Source of the DNA: Rhodoferax sp.
GTDB lineage: Bacteria > Pseudomonadota > Gammaproteobacteria > Burkholderiales > Burkholderiaceae_C
Assembly (NCBI RefSeq): GCF_030653815.1
Contig: NZ_JAURYQ010000036.1
Span: forward strand, 272,127-336,126
Direction of reading: 5' to 3'
Length of the DNA stretch: 64,000 bases
The position numbers were made by a program, and so were the translations under genes. Below are positions 49,241 through 60,484 of this stretch, piece after piece. The notes beneath the pieces were generated by a model that saw only the letters and a list, made by a program, of their open reading frames with translations, had not been told where the DNA came from and searched no databases. Position 1 is the first letter of the stretch. Every line of letters starts with the position of its first letter.

Positions 49241-51220
49241 ATGGCATCCAAACCCTCCACCGCAAACCCCGAATATTCCGAAAACTCGATCCGTGTCCTG
49301 AAAGGGCTGGAGCCGGTCAAGCAGCGCCCGGGCATGTACACCCGCACTGACAGCCCGATGCACATCATTCAGGAAGTGCTGGACAACGCTGCCGACGAAG
49401 CGCTGGCCGGGCATGGCAAAAAGATCAAGACCATCGTGCACGCTGACGGCTCCATCACCGTCGAAGACGACGGCCGTGGCATCCCGTTTGGCATGCACCC
49501 CACCGAGCACGCGCCGGTGATTGAACTGGTGTTCACCCAACTGCACGCCGGTGGCAAGTTCGACAAGGGCCAGGGCGGCGCCTACAGTTTTTCCGGCGGC
49601 CTGCATGGCGTCGGTGTGAGCGTGACCAACGCGTTGTCGCTCAAACTGGAAGCCACCACCTACCGCGAAGGCCAGGTGGCACGGCTGGTATTTGCCGGTG
49701 GCGACGTAATCGAACCCCTGAGCGTGCGTCCGGCAGGCGAGGGCGACCGCAAGTCGGGCACCACGGTGCGGGTCTGGCCCGACGGCAAATATTTTGAGTC
49801 GATGGTACTGCCCATGGCGCATCTGGAGCACCTGTTGCGAAGCAAGGCGGTGCTGATGCCGGGGGTTTCGGTGACCTTGGTTCAGGAGAAGAACAAGGAG
49901 ACCCAGACCTGGCTTTTCAAAGGGGGCCTGCGTGATTATTTGACCCAAACCCTGACCGGCGAGCCCGTCATTCCGCTGTTTGAAGGCGAGGGTTTTGCCG
50001 ATGCCCAGCATGACAGTTTTGCCGAAGGCGAGGGCGCGGCCTGGTGTGTGGCGTTTACCGAGGACGGTCAGCCGGTGCGCGAAAGTTATGTCAACCTGAT
50101 CCCGACGCCTGCCGGTGGCACCCACGAGTCCGGCTTGCGCGATGGCCTGTACACGGCGGTCAAGAGTTTCGTGGAAATGCATTCGCTGTTGCCCAAGGGC
50201 GTCAAGCTGCTGCCCGACGACGTGTTTGCGCGCGCCAGCTATGTGTTGTCCACCAAGGTGCTCGACCCGCAGTTCCAGGGCCAGATCAAGGAGCGCTTGA
50301 ACTCGCGCGATGCGGTGCGCCTGGTGTCGGGTTTTGTCCGGCCGGCGCTGGAACTGTGGTTGAACCAGAACGTTGAATACGGCAAGAAGCTGGCCGAGAT
50401 CGCCATCAAGGCCGCGCAATCGCGCCAGAAAGCCGGACAGAAGGTCGAAAAGCGCAAGGGTTCGGGCGTGGCGGTGTTGCCGGGCAAGCTGACCGACTGC
50501 GAGAGCCGCGACATCTTGGAAAACGAGGTGTTTTTGGTCGAAGGCGACTCGGCCGGTGGCAGCGCCAAGATGGGCCGCAACAAGGAAAGCCAGGCGGTGT
50601 TGCCCTTGCGCGGCAAGGTCCTGAACACCTGGGAAGTCGAGCGTGACCGCCTGTTTGCCAACAACGAAATCCACGATATTGCCGTGGCCATTGGCGTCGA
50701 CCCGCATGGCGTGCATGACTCCCCCGATCTGAGCGGCCTGCGCTACGGCAAGATTTGCATCCTGAGCGATGCCGACGTGGATGGTTCGCACATCCAGGTG
50801 CTGCTGCTGACGCTGTTTTTCAAGCACTTCCCCAAGCTGATCGACACCGGCCATGTCTTTGTGGCCCGCCCGCCGCTGTTTCGCGTGGATGCGCCGGCAC
50901 GTGGCAAAAAGCCGGCGTCCAAGGCCTATGCGCTCGACGAGGGCGAACTTACCGCCATTCTGGACAAGCTGCGCAAGGAAGGGGTGCGCGAGGGCGCCTG
51001 GACCATCAGCCGTTTCAAGGGTCTGGGTGAGATGAACGCCGAGCAGCTGTGGGACACCACGCTGAACCCCGACACCCGCCGCTTGCTGCCGGTGCATCTG
51101 GGCAGCTTGAGTGTGTTGCAAACGTCGGAGCTCATGACCAAGTTGATGGGCAAGGGTGAGGCGGCGGCACGCCGGGAACTGATGGAGTTGCATGGGGACT
51201 CGGTGGAGATTGATGTTTAG
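49241..51220 (+). CDS. parE: DNA topoisomerase IV subunit B
   Basis: RPGMYTRTDSPMHIIQEVLDNAADEALAGH; EGDSAGGSAKMGR; SDADVDGSHI. Confidence 0.95.
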   Translation: MASKPSTANPEYSENSIRVLKGLEPVKQRPGMYTRTDSPMHIIQEVLDNAADEALAGHGKKIKTIVHADGSITVEDDGRGIPFGMHPTEHAPVIELVFTQLHAGGKFDKGQGGAYSFSGGLHGVGVSVTNALSLKLEATTYREGQVARLVFAGGDVIEPLSVRPAGEGDRKSGTTVRVWPDGKYFESMVLPMAHLEHLLRSKAVLMPGVSVTLVQEKNKETQTWLFKGGLRDYLTQTLTGEPVIPLFEGEGFADAQHDSFAEGEGAAWCVAFTEDGQPVRESYVNLIPTPAGGTHESGLRDGLYTAVKSFVEMHSLLPKGVKLLPDDVFARASYVLSTKVLDPQFQGQIKERLNSRDAVRLVSGFVRPALELWLNQNVEYGKKLAEIAIKAAQSRQKAGQKVEKRKGSGVAVLPGKLTDCESRDILENEVFLVEGDSAGGSAKMGRNKESQAVLPLRGKVLNTWEVERDRLFANNEIHDIAVAIGVDPHGVHDSPDLSGLRYGKICILSDADVDGSHIQVLLLTLFFKHFPKLIDTGHVFVARPPLFRVDAPARGKKPASKAYALDEGELTAILDKLRKEGVREGAWTISRFKGLGEMNAEQLWDTTLNPDTRRLLPVHLGSLSVLQTSELMTKLMGKGEAAARRELMELHGDSVEIDV

Positions 51221-51294
51221 GTGTTGGAAAAACTGCCTGCCTCGCGGGTTACTTGGCGCAACGTTGTGTATTTTGAATTTTTGAAACTGGTTTT

Positions 51295-53664
51295 ATGACT
51301 GATCAACTCATTATTGAACCCCCAGCACCGCAACCCGAGGGCGACGACGCGCTGAACCTGGCCACCTACGCCCAGCAGGCCTACCTGGAATACGCCCTGA
51401 GCGTGGTCAAGGGGCGGGCCTTGCCGGACGTGTGCGACGGCCAGAAGCCGGTGCAGCGGCGTATCCTGTATTCGATGAGCCGCATGGGCCTGGGGTTTGG
51501 CGGCGCCAATGGCAACACCGGGGCCAAGCCGGTCAAGTGTGCCCGCGTGGTGGGTGACGTTCTGGGCCGTTACCACCCGCACGGAGACAGTGCCGCCTAC
51601 GACGCGCTGGTGCGCATGGCGCAGGACTTTTCGCAGCGTTATCCGCTGATCGACGGCCAGGGCAACTTTGGCAGTCGCGACGGTGACGGCGCTGCCGCCA
51701 TGCGTTACACCGAGGCCCGGCTGGCCAAGATCACCAGCCTGCTGCTCGACGAAATCGACGAAGGCACGGTCGACTTTTCACCCAACTACGACGGCTCCAC
51801 CGAAGAACCCAAGCAACTGCCGGCACGCCTGCCCTTTGCCCTGCTCAACGGCGCCAGCGGCATTGCCGTGGGCCTGGCCACCGAGATCCCGAGCCACAAC
51901 CTGCGCGAGGTGGCGGATGCCTGCGTGGCGCTGATCAAGACGCCGAACCTGCCGGACGATGAATTGTTTGCGCTGCTTCCCGGCCCGGACTTTCCGGGTG
52001 GCGGCCAGATCATCAGCAGCGCCACCGAGATTGCCGAGGCCTATCGCACCGGCCGTGGCTCACTGAAATGCCGGGCGCGCTGGAAGATCGAGGAACTGGC
52101 GCGCGGCCAGTGGCAACTGGTGGTCACCGAGCTGCCGCCCGGCGTGAGCACCCAGCGCGTTCTGGAAGAAATTGAAGAGCTGACCAACCCCAAGATCAAG
52201 ACCGGCAAAAAAGCCCTGTCGCTGGAGCAAAACCAGCTCAAGGCCACCGTGCTGTCGGTGCTCGACGGGGTGCGCGACGAGTCCAGCAAGGACGCCGCAG
52301 TGCGCCTGGTGTGCGAGCCCAAGACCAGCAAGATCGGCCAGCAGGAGCTCATCAACACCTTGCTGGCGCACACCAGCCTGGAAACGTCCAGCCCGATCAA
52401 CCTGACCATGATCGGGCTCGATGGCCGGCCCACGCTCAAGTCGCTGCGCCAGATGTTCACCGAGTGGATTGCCTTCCGGCAGACCACCATCGAGCGCCGC
52501 ACGCGGCATCGCTTGAACAAGGTGATGGACCGCATCCACATCCTGGAGGGCCGGGCGCTGGTGCTGCTCAACATCGACGAGGTGATCGCCATCATTCGCC
52601 AGGCCGACGAGCCCAGGGCGGCCTTGATCGCACGCTTCAATTTGTCGGAGCGACAAGCCGAGGACATTCTGGAAATCCGACTGCGCCAATTGGCCCGCTT
52701 GGAGGCCATCAAGATCGAGCAGGAACTGGCGGGGCTGCGTGAGGAGCAGAACAAGCTGGAAGAAATTCTGGGTAGCCCGGCGGCACTGCGTCGCCTGATG
52801 GTGAAGGAAATCGAGGCGGACGCCAAGACCTTTGCCGATGCCCGCCGCACCCTGATCCAGGCCGAGAAAAAAGTGGTGCTCGAAGTCAAGGTGGTGGACG
52901 AGCCCGTGACCGTGGTGGTGAGTCAGAAAGGCTGGGTGCGCACACAAAAGGGCTGGGCGCGTGACCGCCTCAATGGCTCCTCCGCACCGGAGTACGCGTT
53001 CAAGGCCGGTGATGCGCTGTATGGCACCTTTGAGTGCCGCAGCGTCGACACCTTGCTGGCCTTCGGTTCCAACGGCCGGGTTTATTCCGTGGCGGTGGCG
53101 CTGCTGCCTGGCGGGCGGGGCGACGGTCAGCCCATCACCAGCCTGATCGAACTGGAGGCGGGTACCCAGTTGCTGGCTTACTTTGCCGGACCGATGGAAG
53201 CCACTTTGTTGCTGAGCAGTTCGGCGGCGTACGGTTTTACCGCCACGGTGGCCAACATGGTCTCGCGGCAAAAAGCAGGCAAGGCCTTTGTCACCGTCAA
53301 TGAGGGGGAAACCCTGTGCCAGCCCTCGCTGGTGGCCAATGCCGCCACGGCCGTCGCGCCGGCCACCCATGTCGCTTGTGCCTCCACAGGCGGGCGCATT
53401 CTGACCTTCGAGGTCAGCGAACTCAAGGCCATGACCAATGGCGGCCGTGGCCTGATGCTGATGGATTTGGAGGCCAAGGACACGCTGGCCGGGGCGGCCG
53501 CCTACACCCGCAGCGTGCGCATCGAGGGCATTGGCCGCGGTGGCAAGGCGCGTGAGGAGACGCTGGAGATCCGCAGCCTCAACAACGCCCGCGCGGCGCG
53601 TGCGCGCAAGGGCAAGGTGGCCGACCTGGGCTTCAAACCGGTGTCGATCACGCGGGTGGAATAA
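51295..53664 (+). CDS. parC: DNA topoisomerase IV subunit A
   Basis: [69 protein letters not shown]. Confidence 0.95.
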   Translation: MTDQLIIEPPAPQPEGDDALNLATYAQQAYLEYALSVVKGRALPDVCDGQKPVQRRILYSMSRMGLGFGGANGNTGAKPVKCARVVGDVLGRYHPHGDSAAYDALVRMAQDFSQRYPLIDGQGNFGSRDGDGAAAMRYTEARLAKITSLLLDEIDEGTVDFSPNYDGSTEEPKQLPARLPFALLNGASGIAVGLATEIPSHNLREVADACVALIKTPNLPDDELFALLPGPDFPGGGQIISSATEIAEAYRTGRGSLKCRARWKIEELARGQWQLVVTELPPGVSTQRVLEEIEELTNPKIKTGKKALSLEQNQLKATVLSVLDGVRDESSKDAAVRLVCEPKTSKIGQQELINTLLAHTSLETSSPINLTMIGLDGRPTLKSLRQMFTEWIAFRQTTIERRTRHRLNKVMDRIHILEGRALVLLNIDEVIAIIRQADEPRAALIARFNLSERQAEDILEIRLRQLARLEAIKIEQELAGLREEQNKLEEILGSPAALRRLMVKEIEADAKTFADARRTLIQAEKKVVLEVKVVDEPVTVVVSQKGWVRTQKGWARDRLNGSSAPEYAFKAGDALYGTFECRSVDTLLAFGSNGRVYSVAVALLPGGRGDGQPITSLIELEAGTQLLAYFAGPMEATLLLSSSAAYGFTATVANMVSRQKAGKAFVTVNEGETLCQPSLVANAATAVAPATHVACASTGGRILTFEVSELKAMTNGGRGLMLMDLEAKDTLAGAAAYTRSVRIEGIGRGGKAREETLEIRSLNNARAARARKGKVADLGFKPVSITRVE

Positions 53665-53785
53665 GGGCAGTCGCATGACCCGGGTCTGGTCATGAATTGA
53701 CGAATGGTTGTTGGAAATAACCGACACCACGCCCCATTGGGCGGTGCTACCTTCAGATTCTTTAGAAATCCTGCAAGGAAACACC

Positions 53786-55156
53786 ATGCCCAAAACCCTG
53801 ATCGAGCCGTTTCGCATCAAGAGTGTCGAGCCCATCCGCATGACCACGCGGCCTGAGCGCGAGCAACTGCTCGAAGCCGCCAAACTCAACGTGTTCAAGC
53901 TGCACGCCGAAGACGTGCTGATCGACTGGCTGACCGATTCCGGCACCGGCGCCATGTCCTCAAAACAATGGGGCGCCATCATGGAAGGGGATGAGAGTTA
54001 TGCCGGGGCGCGCAGCTTTTACCGGCTGGAGCGTGTCATCCAGGAGATCACCGGCATGCAGTTTTTTGTGCCCACGCACCAGGGCCGCGCCGCCGAAAAA
54101 GTGCTGTTCACGGCGGTGTGCAAAAAGGGCGATGTGGTGCCCAACAACTGCCACTTCGACACCACCCGTGCCAACCTGGAATACCTGGGCGTGCAAGCAC
54201 TGGACCTGGTGATCCCCGAGGGCCTGCAGCCCGCCACCCTGCATCCGTTCAAGGGCAATATTGACCTGGCGCGGGTCGAGGCCTTGCTCAAGGACCAGGC
54301 CGACCAGATTCCGTTTGGCATGATCACCGTGACCAACAACACCGGCGGCGGTCAGCCGGTGTCGATGGCCAACATCCGCGCCTACGCCAAGCTGCTTAAA
54401 GCCCATGGCAAGCCCTTCATCATGGATGTCTGCCGCTTTTCCGAAAACGCCATGTTCATCAAGATGCGCGAGCCGGGCTACGAGAACACGCCCATCAAGC
54501 AAATCGTGCAAGAGATGTTTTCTTACGCCGACGGTGCCACCATGAGCGCCAAAAAGGACGGCATGGTCAACATGGGCGGCTTCATTGTGTTGCGCAGCGA
54601 GGAATGGATGGACGCGGTGCGCAACGTGCTGATCATGACCGAGGGCTTTCCCACCTACGGCGGCCTGGCCGGGCGCGACCTCGAAGCGCTGGCCGTGGGC
54701 CTGGAGGAGGGCATGCAGGAAGACTACCTGCGCTACCGCCTGCGCACCGCCGAATACCTGGGCGAGCGCCTGGAGGCGGCCGGTGTGAGTTTTGTCAAAC
54801 CCACCGGCGGCCATGCGGTCTACATCGACGCGCGCACCGTGCTGCCCGACATGCCCGTGGCCCATTACCCGGCCTGGGCGCTGTGCAACGCGCTGTACCT
54901 GGAAGGTGGCATTCGTGGTGTGGAAATCGGCTCGGTGATGTTCGGCAAGCGCCTGGCCGATGGCACGGAAACGTTTCACAGCATGGAGCTGGTGCGCCTG
55001 GCTTTTCCAAGGCGCATGTACACCCAGAGTCACTTTGACTATGCGGCCGAGGTGATCGACGAGGTCAAGCAAAAAGCGGCCAGCATCCGGGGTGTGCGCA
55101 TCACCAAGCAGCCGCAATTTTTGCGGCACTTTACCTGCGAGTGTGCGTGGGTGTGA
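53786..55156 (+). CDS. Beta-eliminating lyase, tryptophanase-like
   Basis: TDSGTGAMSSKQWGAIMEGDESYAGARSFYRLE; SAKKDGMVNMGGF; tryptophanase-type residues at three specificity positions (FDTT, VEIGS, LRHFT). Confidence 0.88.
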   Translation: MPKTLIEPFRIKSVEPIRMTTRPEREQLLEAAKLNVFKLHAEDVLIDWLTDSGTGAMSSKQWGAIMEGDESYAGARSFYRLERVIQEITGMQFFVPTHQGRAAEKVLFTAVCKKGDVVPNNCHFDTTRANLEYLGVQALDLVIPEGLQPATLHPFKGNIDLARVEALLKDQADQIPFGMITVTNNTGGGQPVSMANIRAYAKLLKAHGKPFIMDVCRFSENAMFIKMREPGYENTPIKQIVQEMFSYADGATMSAKKDGMVNMGGFIVLRSEEWMDAVRNVLIMTEGFPTYGGLAGRDLEALAVGLEEGMQEDYLRYRLRTAEYLGERLEAAGVSFVKPTGGHAVYIDARTVLPDMPVAHYPAWALCNALYLEGGIRGVEIGSVMFGKRLADGTETFHSMELVRLAFPRRMYTQSHFDYAAEVIDEVKQKAASIRGVRITKQPQFLRHFTCECAWV

Positions 55157-55168
55157 TGTGGGGAACCG

Positions 55169-56791
55169 TTATTTGGCCGCATTCAGCCGCTTCACCCCTG
55201 CCACAAATCGCGCCAGTGTGTTGGAGAGAACGCCCCGTGGAATGGTGATTTCAATCAATTGGAACTTGCCACGCGTGGCCACGGCTTTGTCCAGCGCCCG
55301 TTTGAGTTCGCCCCGCGTGCCCACGCGCACACCGTCGCCGCCCAGGCCGGCGGCCATCTCGGCAAAACCCCAGTGGCCGAGGTCGTTGAAGTGCGACTCG
55401 GGTTGGAAGGTGCGCAGCATTTCCCAGCTGGCGTTGTTGAACAGCAGCACGATCGGGTCCCAGCCATAACGCTTGCAGTTGCCCAGCTCCCAGCCGGTCA
55501 TCTGGAACGCGCCGTCGCCCACCAGAATCAGCGGGCGCTCGCCGGTGGCGGCTTGCAGGCCCAGCCCGGCGGGTACGCCAAAACCCATGGTGGCGTAGTA
55601 GCCGGGCGCCACCAACGCGGTGTGGCTGATCTCCATGGCGGTGAACAGGCAGTCGCCCATGTCGGAGGCCATCGGCATCTTGCCGTGTTGGGCCATGAGG
55701 TCGTTGACTGCGGTGGCGATGTCGGTGGGTGTGATGCTTTGGGCGTCCTCGGCCAAGCCGATGGGAAAGCTTTGCGGCGTCACGCTGAAGGCCTTGTCGG
55801 GCCCCGGCACACGTTCCAGCATGTGGTTCACCACCGCGGCCAGCGGCAGATTGGCATAGGTGTGGTAGCCAATGTTGACCTGGCCGTTCAAGGCCTGGAT
55901 GGTCTTGCGCATGTCGATCTTGGTCTCCGACACGGCAAAGTTGGTGTCACAGATGATTTCGCCCAGCAAAAACAGGCCGTCCGAGCTTTCCACCAGTTGC
56001 GTCACTTCGGGGAATCCCGCCACGCCCATGTAGGTGCCCACCAAAGGGGCGTCCTGGTCCGCCAGCAGGCCGCGGCCCATGAAACTGGTCACCACCGGCA
56101 GCCCCAGACGGCGCGACAGGGTGGCCACCTTGTCCTCCAGACCATAGCGGCGCACTTCCACGCCGGCCATCAAGACCGGTGATTTCGCTTGCTGCAGGCG
56201 TTCCAGGACTTCATCGACACACGCATTGAGCGCGTCCGGGTCCACTTGGAATGCGGCTTCTGGCACCACGTCGGCACAGGGCACGGCCACCATGTCGCGC
56301 GGAATCTCGATGTACACCGGCTCGGAGTGGCGCAGGCAACTGGCCAGCACGCGGGCAATGTCGGCCGGGGCGCGCTCGGCATCGTCCAGGCGCACCTGGT
56401 CGCAGGTAATTTCCTTGAAAATCTGAAACTGGCTGTCGAGCGTCTTGGCCTGGTGGTGCAGCAGCAGGCCCGAGCGTGACTCGTTCTTGCCCGGTCCGCC
56501 CGAGAGCACCACCAGCGGCGACTTTTCGGCAAAGGCGGCCGCCACGGAGTTGATCATGTTCAGCGCGCCTGCGCCATAGGTGACCGCGGCCACGCCCAGG
56601 CTGCCATTGATGCGTGCTGCGGCATCGGCGGCAAAACCTACGCCGGGCTCGTGCGACAGGGTGTAGAGCGGCAGGATCTGCGACTCTTCAATGATGCGGA
56701 AGTAGGGCAGGGCAAAGTCGCCCGGGATGCCAAAAATCTGCCGCGCACCGTGCTTTTTGAGCGCGGTCAGCAGTTGTTCGGTGAGATTCAT
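55169..56791 (-). CDS. ThDP-dependent indolepyruvate/phenylpyruvate decarboxylase-like enzyme
   Basis: ARQIFGIPGDFALPYF; LSHEPGVGFAADAAARINGSLGVAAVTYGAGALNMINSVAAAFAEKSPLVVLSG; GDGAFQMTGWELGNCKRYGWDPIVLLFNN ThDP motif. Confidence 0.87.
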   Translation of the reverse strand: MNLTEQLLTALKKHGARQIFGIPGDFALPYFRIIEESQILPLYTLSHEPGVGFAADAAARINGSLGVAAVTYGAGALNMINSVAAAFAEKSPLVVLSGGPGKNESRSGLLLHHQAKTLDSQFQIFKEITCDQVRLDDAERAPADIARVLASCLRHSEPVYIEIPRDMVAVPCADVVPEAAFQVDPDALNACVDEVLERLQQAKSPVLMAGVEVRRYGLEDKVATLSRRLGLPVVTSFMGRGLLADQDAPLVGTYMGVAGFPEVTQLVESSDGLFLLGEIICDTNFAVSETKIDMRKTIQALNGQVNIGYHTYANLPLAAVVNHMLERVPGPDKAFSVTPQSFPIGLAEDAQSITPTDIATAVNDLMAQHGKMPMASDMGDCLFTAMEISHTALVAPGYYATMGFGVPAGLGLQAATGERPLILVGDGAFQMTGWELGNCKRYGWDPIVLLFNNASWEMLRTFQPESHFNDLGHWGFAEMAAGLGGDGVRVGTRGELKRALDKAVATRGKFQLIEITIPRGVLSNTLARFVAGVKRLNAAK

Positions 56792-56919
56792 GTGGAATGT
56801 CTCCTGGGTTGAGGTGGGCGGATTATCACAGCCAGCGGTCTGCAAGGCCGCTTGTGTGTCAGGCTATGCGGGGGTTCATGCCGTTACCATTGCAGCCTAA
56901 ATTTTCTGGAGTTTTCAAT

Positions 56920-57768
56920 ATGGATATCACAACAGTTGGCATCATTGGCGCGGGCACCATGGGTAACGGCATTGCACAGGCGTGCGCCGTGTCGGGCATC
57001 AACGTGGTGATGGTCGACATCTCAGACGCCGCAGTGGCCAAGGGCATCGCCACGGTGTCGGGCAGCCTGGACCGCTTGATCAAGAAGGAAAAAATTACCG
57101 CCGACGACAAGGCCGCGGCCATGGCGCGCATCCAGGTCAGCACCCGCTATGACGACCTCAAGGGCGCCCAATTGGTGATTGAAGCCGCCACTGAAAACTA
57201 CGATCTGAAGGTCAAAATCGTCAAGCAGCTCGATGCCATGCTGGCCCCGGAGGTGATCATTGCCTCCAATACCTCGTCGATTTCCATTACCAAGCTGGCG
57301 GCCGTGACCGGTCGCGCCGACAAATTCATCGGTATGCATTTCTTCAACCCGGTTCCGATGATGGCGCTGGTGGAAATTATCCGCGGCCTGCAAACCAGCG
57401 ATGCCACCCACGCTGCCGTGCACGCCATGGCCACCGCTTTGGGCAAAACCCCGATCACGGTGAAGAACGCACCCGGTTTTGTGGTCAACCGCATTCTGGT
57501 GCCGATGATCAATGAGGCCTTTTTTGTGCTGGCCGAGGGCCTGGCCACGCCAGAGGACATTGACGCCGGCATGAAACTGGGCTGCAACCAGCCGATTGGC
57601 CCGCTGGCGCTGGCCGACATGGTGGGTCTCGACGTGTGTCTGGCGGTGATGGAGGTTTACTTGAGCGAGTTTGGCGACAGCAAGTACCGCGCCTGCCCCT
57701 TGCTGAAAGAAATGGTGGCTGCCGGCCGCCTGGGACGTAAAACGGGGCAGGGCGTGTACACCTACTGA
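56920..57768 (+). CDS. 3-hydroxybutyryl-CoA dehydrogenase
   Basis: VGIIGAGTMGNGIAQACA; FIGMHFFNPVPMMALVEII; APGFVVNRILVPMINEA. Confidence 0.95.
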   Translation: MDITTVGIIGAGTMGNGIAQACAVSGINVVMVDISDAAVAKGIATVSGSLDRLIKKEKITADDKAAAMARIQVSTRYDDLKGAQLVIEAATENYDLKVKIVKQLDAMLAPEVIIASNTSSISITKLAAVTGRADKFIGMHFFNPVPMMALVEIIRGLQTSDATHAAVHAMATALGKTPITVKNAPGFVVNRILVPMINEAFFVLAEGLATPEDIDAGMKLGCNQPIGPLALADMVGLDVCLAVMEVYLSEFGDSKYRACPLLKEMVAAGRLGRKTGQGVYTY

Positions 57769-57854
57769 TTGCCAGGAATCACCGTCTTGTCGTCTTGCGG
57801 CGACAATCACCTGCTTACTTTGATTGATGGCCGGGCTGGTCCCCGGCGCTTGTT

Positions 57855-58385
57855 ATGTCCCTGATTACGCCTACCGAAGTGCGCCCCGCGATTTTGCGTG
57901 ACGCCAAAGCCATTGCCGAAATTCGGACCCGTTCCAGCCAGGCCGCCTTCAAGGCGGTTTTTCCTGGCGAAGCCGTGCCCGTGGGCGGCACCCCCGAACA
58001 CAGCCTGGTGTACTGGCGCGAGGCCATTGAGTACAGCGAACCCCAGGTGCTGGTGGCCGTGCAAGGCGGCAAGGTCGTGGGTTTTGTCGGTTTCGACCGC
58101 TCACGCGACCCCAAGACGCCCAACACCATGGGCGAGATCTGGGCGCTTTACGTCGAGGCTGAGCAATGGGGTCAGGGCGTAGGGTTGGCGCTGTGGGACG
58201 CTGCCCGAGAAGGTCTGATTTATGAAGGCTGCACCAAGGTCAGCGCCTGGGTGCCGCTGGGTTTCGAGCGCGCACTGCGCTTTTTTGACATGGCCGGCTT
58301 CAAGCGTGAAATGACCAGTATCAAGACGGTGCCGATGGGAAATACCCGGGTCGAGGAAATCCGCTTCAAACGCGACCTGAACTGA
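57855..58385 (+). CDS. GNAT family N-acetyltransferase
   Basis: [25 protein letters not shown]...[22 protein letters not shown]. Confidence 0.88.
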   Translation: MSLITPTEVRPAILRDAKAIAEIRTRSSQAAFKAVFPGEAVPVGGTPEHSLVYWREAIEYSEPQVLVAVQGGKVVGFVGFDRSRDPKTPNTMGEIWALYVEAEQWGQGVGLALWDAAREGLIYEGCTKVSAWVPLGFERALRFFDMAGFKREMTSIKTVPMGNTRVEEIRFKRDLN

Positions 58386-58392
58386 GCCCGCC

Positions 58393-59301
58393 ATGGCCAC
58401 CAGTCTTTTGATGTTGCTCGACGACATCGCCACGGTGCTCGACGACGTGGCCCTGCTGACCAAGGTGGCCGCCAAAAAGACCGCCGGGGTGCTGGGTGAC
58501 GACCTGGCTCTGAACGCCCAACAGGTGGCCGGTGTCCGGGCCGAGCGCGAACTGCCGGTGGTGTGGGCCGTGGCCAAGGGGTCGTTCATGAACAAGGCCA
58601 TCCTGGTCCCCGGCGCGCTGTTGCTCAGCGCCGTGGCACCCTGGGCCATCACCCCGCTGCTGATGGCGGGCGGCCTGTTTCTGTGTTTTGAAGGCTTCGA
58701 AAAAGTGGCGCACAAGCTGTTGCACAAGCCAGATGCCGCCGAGCACGCCCAACTGGTGAATGCCTTGCTGGACCCGGAGGTGGACCTGGTGGCGGTGGAA
58801 AAAGACAAGATCAAGGGCGCCGTGCGCACGGACTTCATCTTGTCCACCGAAATCATCGTCATTACCCTCGGCACAGTGGCCGCCAGCCCATTCATGACGC
58901 AGTTCACCGTGCTGGCCGGGGTGGCGCTGCTGATGACAGTGGGCGTGTATGGCCTGGTGGCCGGCATTGTCAAGATTGACGACCTGGGTCTGTACCTGAG
59001 CCAGCGCAAAACTTCCCTGGCCGAAGCGCTGCAACAAAAGCTGGGGCGCGGCTTGCTGCTGGCTGCGCCTTGGCTGATGAAAAGCCTGAGCGTGCTTGGC
59101 ACCTTGGCCATGTTTCTGGTGGGCGGCGGCATTCTGGCGCACGGCTGGCATGACCTGGGGCAGGGCATCGACCAGCTCAGTGCGGTGGCGGGCAGCCTGC
59201 TGCAACCCGGCTTGGGGGTGCTGCTCAATATGCTGCTGGGCGTGTTGGCCGGTGGCGCAGCGCTGTTGGTGGTGACGCTGGGGCCGCGCTTGCGACGGTA
59301 A
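58393..59301 (+). CDS. DUF808 family inner membrane protein (YedI-like)
   Basis: [45 protein letters not shown]. Confidence 0.92.
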   Translation: MATSLLMLLDDIATVLDDVALLTKVAAKKTAGVLGDDLALNAQQVAGVRAERELPVVWAVAKGSFMNKAILVPGALLLSAVAPWAITPLLMAGGLFLCFEGFEKVAHKLLHKPDAAEHAQLVNALLDPEVDLVAVEKDKIKGAVRTDFILSTEIIVITLGTVAASPFMTQFTVLAGVALLMTVGVYGLVAGIVKIDDLGLYLSQRKTSLAEALQQKLGRGLLLAAPWLMKSLSVLGTLAMFLVGGGILAHGWHDLGQGIDQLSAVAGSLLQPGLGVLLNMLLGVLAGGAALLVVTLGPRLRR

Positions 59302-59486
59302 GCTTCAACCGCCAAGGTCGGCCGCAGCGGTGCACGGCACAGACGAACACGCGTGGCATGACGGTCGTTCTGTTTCGCTTTTTGTGTGGCTGAGCTGATT
59401 TAGATCATTTGCGGGTCAGTCAACTTGGGCTAGCCTGCATGGCACCAGCCGGTTTTCGGTATACACCATCGCTTCTGGAGCCCATC

Positions 59487-59804
59487 ATGATTTACAAATT
59501 CAAATCCCAAGCCGCCGCAGAGGTCATCATGCTTCAGGCCAATGGGGAGCAAATGCTCAGCATCATTGGCAAAGAGCCCTCAGTCCAGGGCATCGTCACC
59601 GTGGACCAAATTCCAGCTGCCATTGCGGCGCTGGACGCCGCCATCGAGGTTCACGAGGCGGCTGTAGCCAAGCGCCGCGAGCATCCAGAGCTCGTGGTTG
59701 AGGTGGAGGGCGACAGCGTCAGGTTGCGCGATCGCGCTGCGCCCTTCATCGATTTGCTCAAAACCAGCGCGCAGGCGGGGAAGGATGTTGTCTGGGGTGT
59801 GTGA
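59487..59804 (+). CDS. DUF1840 family protein
   Basis: MIYKFKSQAAAEVIMLQANGEQMLSIIGKEPSVQGIVTVDQIPAAIAAL. Confidence 0.85.
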   Translation: MIYKFKSQAAAEVIMLQANGEQMLSIIGKEPSVQGIVTVDQIPAAIAALDAAIEVHEAAVAKRREHPELVVEVEGDSVRLRDRAAPFIDLLKTSAQAGKDVVWGV

Positions 59805-59837
59805 ATCCGGGCAGCTCCTGGCTGCGCGTTTTGAACT

Positions 59838-60461
59838 TCAGCCGCGCGGGCGGAGCATCTTGAACAATTGCTCCGGTCCTACCGAGAAATAGTCTGCCGC
59901 GCCACCGCCGCGCAGCACATGGTCGGCGCGGGCGGTGTCATAGATGCCGTTGACCAGCAGGCGCTGCGCAATGTGCACCGCCACCACCTCGCCCAGCACC
60001 AGCCAGGTGGGCAATATTTGGCCGTTGACATCCTGCAGCTGCAGCAGTTGTGTCAGGCGGCATTCAAAAGACACCGGACTCTCGGCAATGCGCGGCGGTG
60101 CCACCAGACGTGAGGCCAGCGGCGTCAGGCTGGCCAGCTCGAATTCACTGACTTCGGGCGCCACGGCGGCACTGGTCTGGTTCATGGCCTCGGCCAGCGG
60201 TCGCGTCACCAGATTCCAGACAAATTCGCCGCTTGCTTCAATGTTGCGCACCGAATCCTTGTAACCAATGCTGGAAAACCCGACGATGGGCGGCGTGTAG
60301 TTGAAGGCGGTGAAAAAGCTGTAGGGCGCAAGGTTGAGCAAACCGTCGGCGCTGTGTGTCGAGATCCAGCCAATCGGGCGCGGCCCGACGATGGCGTTGA
60401 ACGGGTCATGCGGCAAGCCATGGCCCAGGCGCGGTTCGTAAAAGTGGCTGGTCTCCATCAT
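59838..60461 (-). CDS. Flavin reductase family protein
   Basis: FNAIVGPRPIGWISTHSADGLLNLAPYSFFTAFNYTPPIVGFS. Confidence 0.92.
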   Translation of the reverse strand: MMETSHFYEPRLGHGLPHDPFNAIVGPRPIGWISTHSADGLLNLAPYSFFTAFNYTPPIVGFSSIGYKDSVRNIEASGEFVWNLVTRPLAEAMNQTSAAVAPEVSEFELASLTPLASRLVAPPRIAESPVSFECRLTQLLQLQDVNGQILPTWLVLGEVVAVHIAQRLLVNGIYDTARADHVLRGGGAADYFSVGPEQLFKMLRPRG

Positions 60462-60484
60462 GCTTGTATCCGGGCTGAATGGGC

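Noticed and set aside
49226-51193. 655-aa minus-strand ORF
   Set aside because: Antisense shadow of parE, no domain-like sequence
53665-53785. TnaC-type leader peptide upstream of the tryptophanase-like gene
   Set aside because: The only upstream Trp-containing frame (MLEITDTTPHW...) is continuous with the lyase frame without a stop, so it is not a separate leader peptide
52060-53982. 640-aa minus-strand ORF
   Set aside because: Antisense shadow of parC
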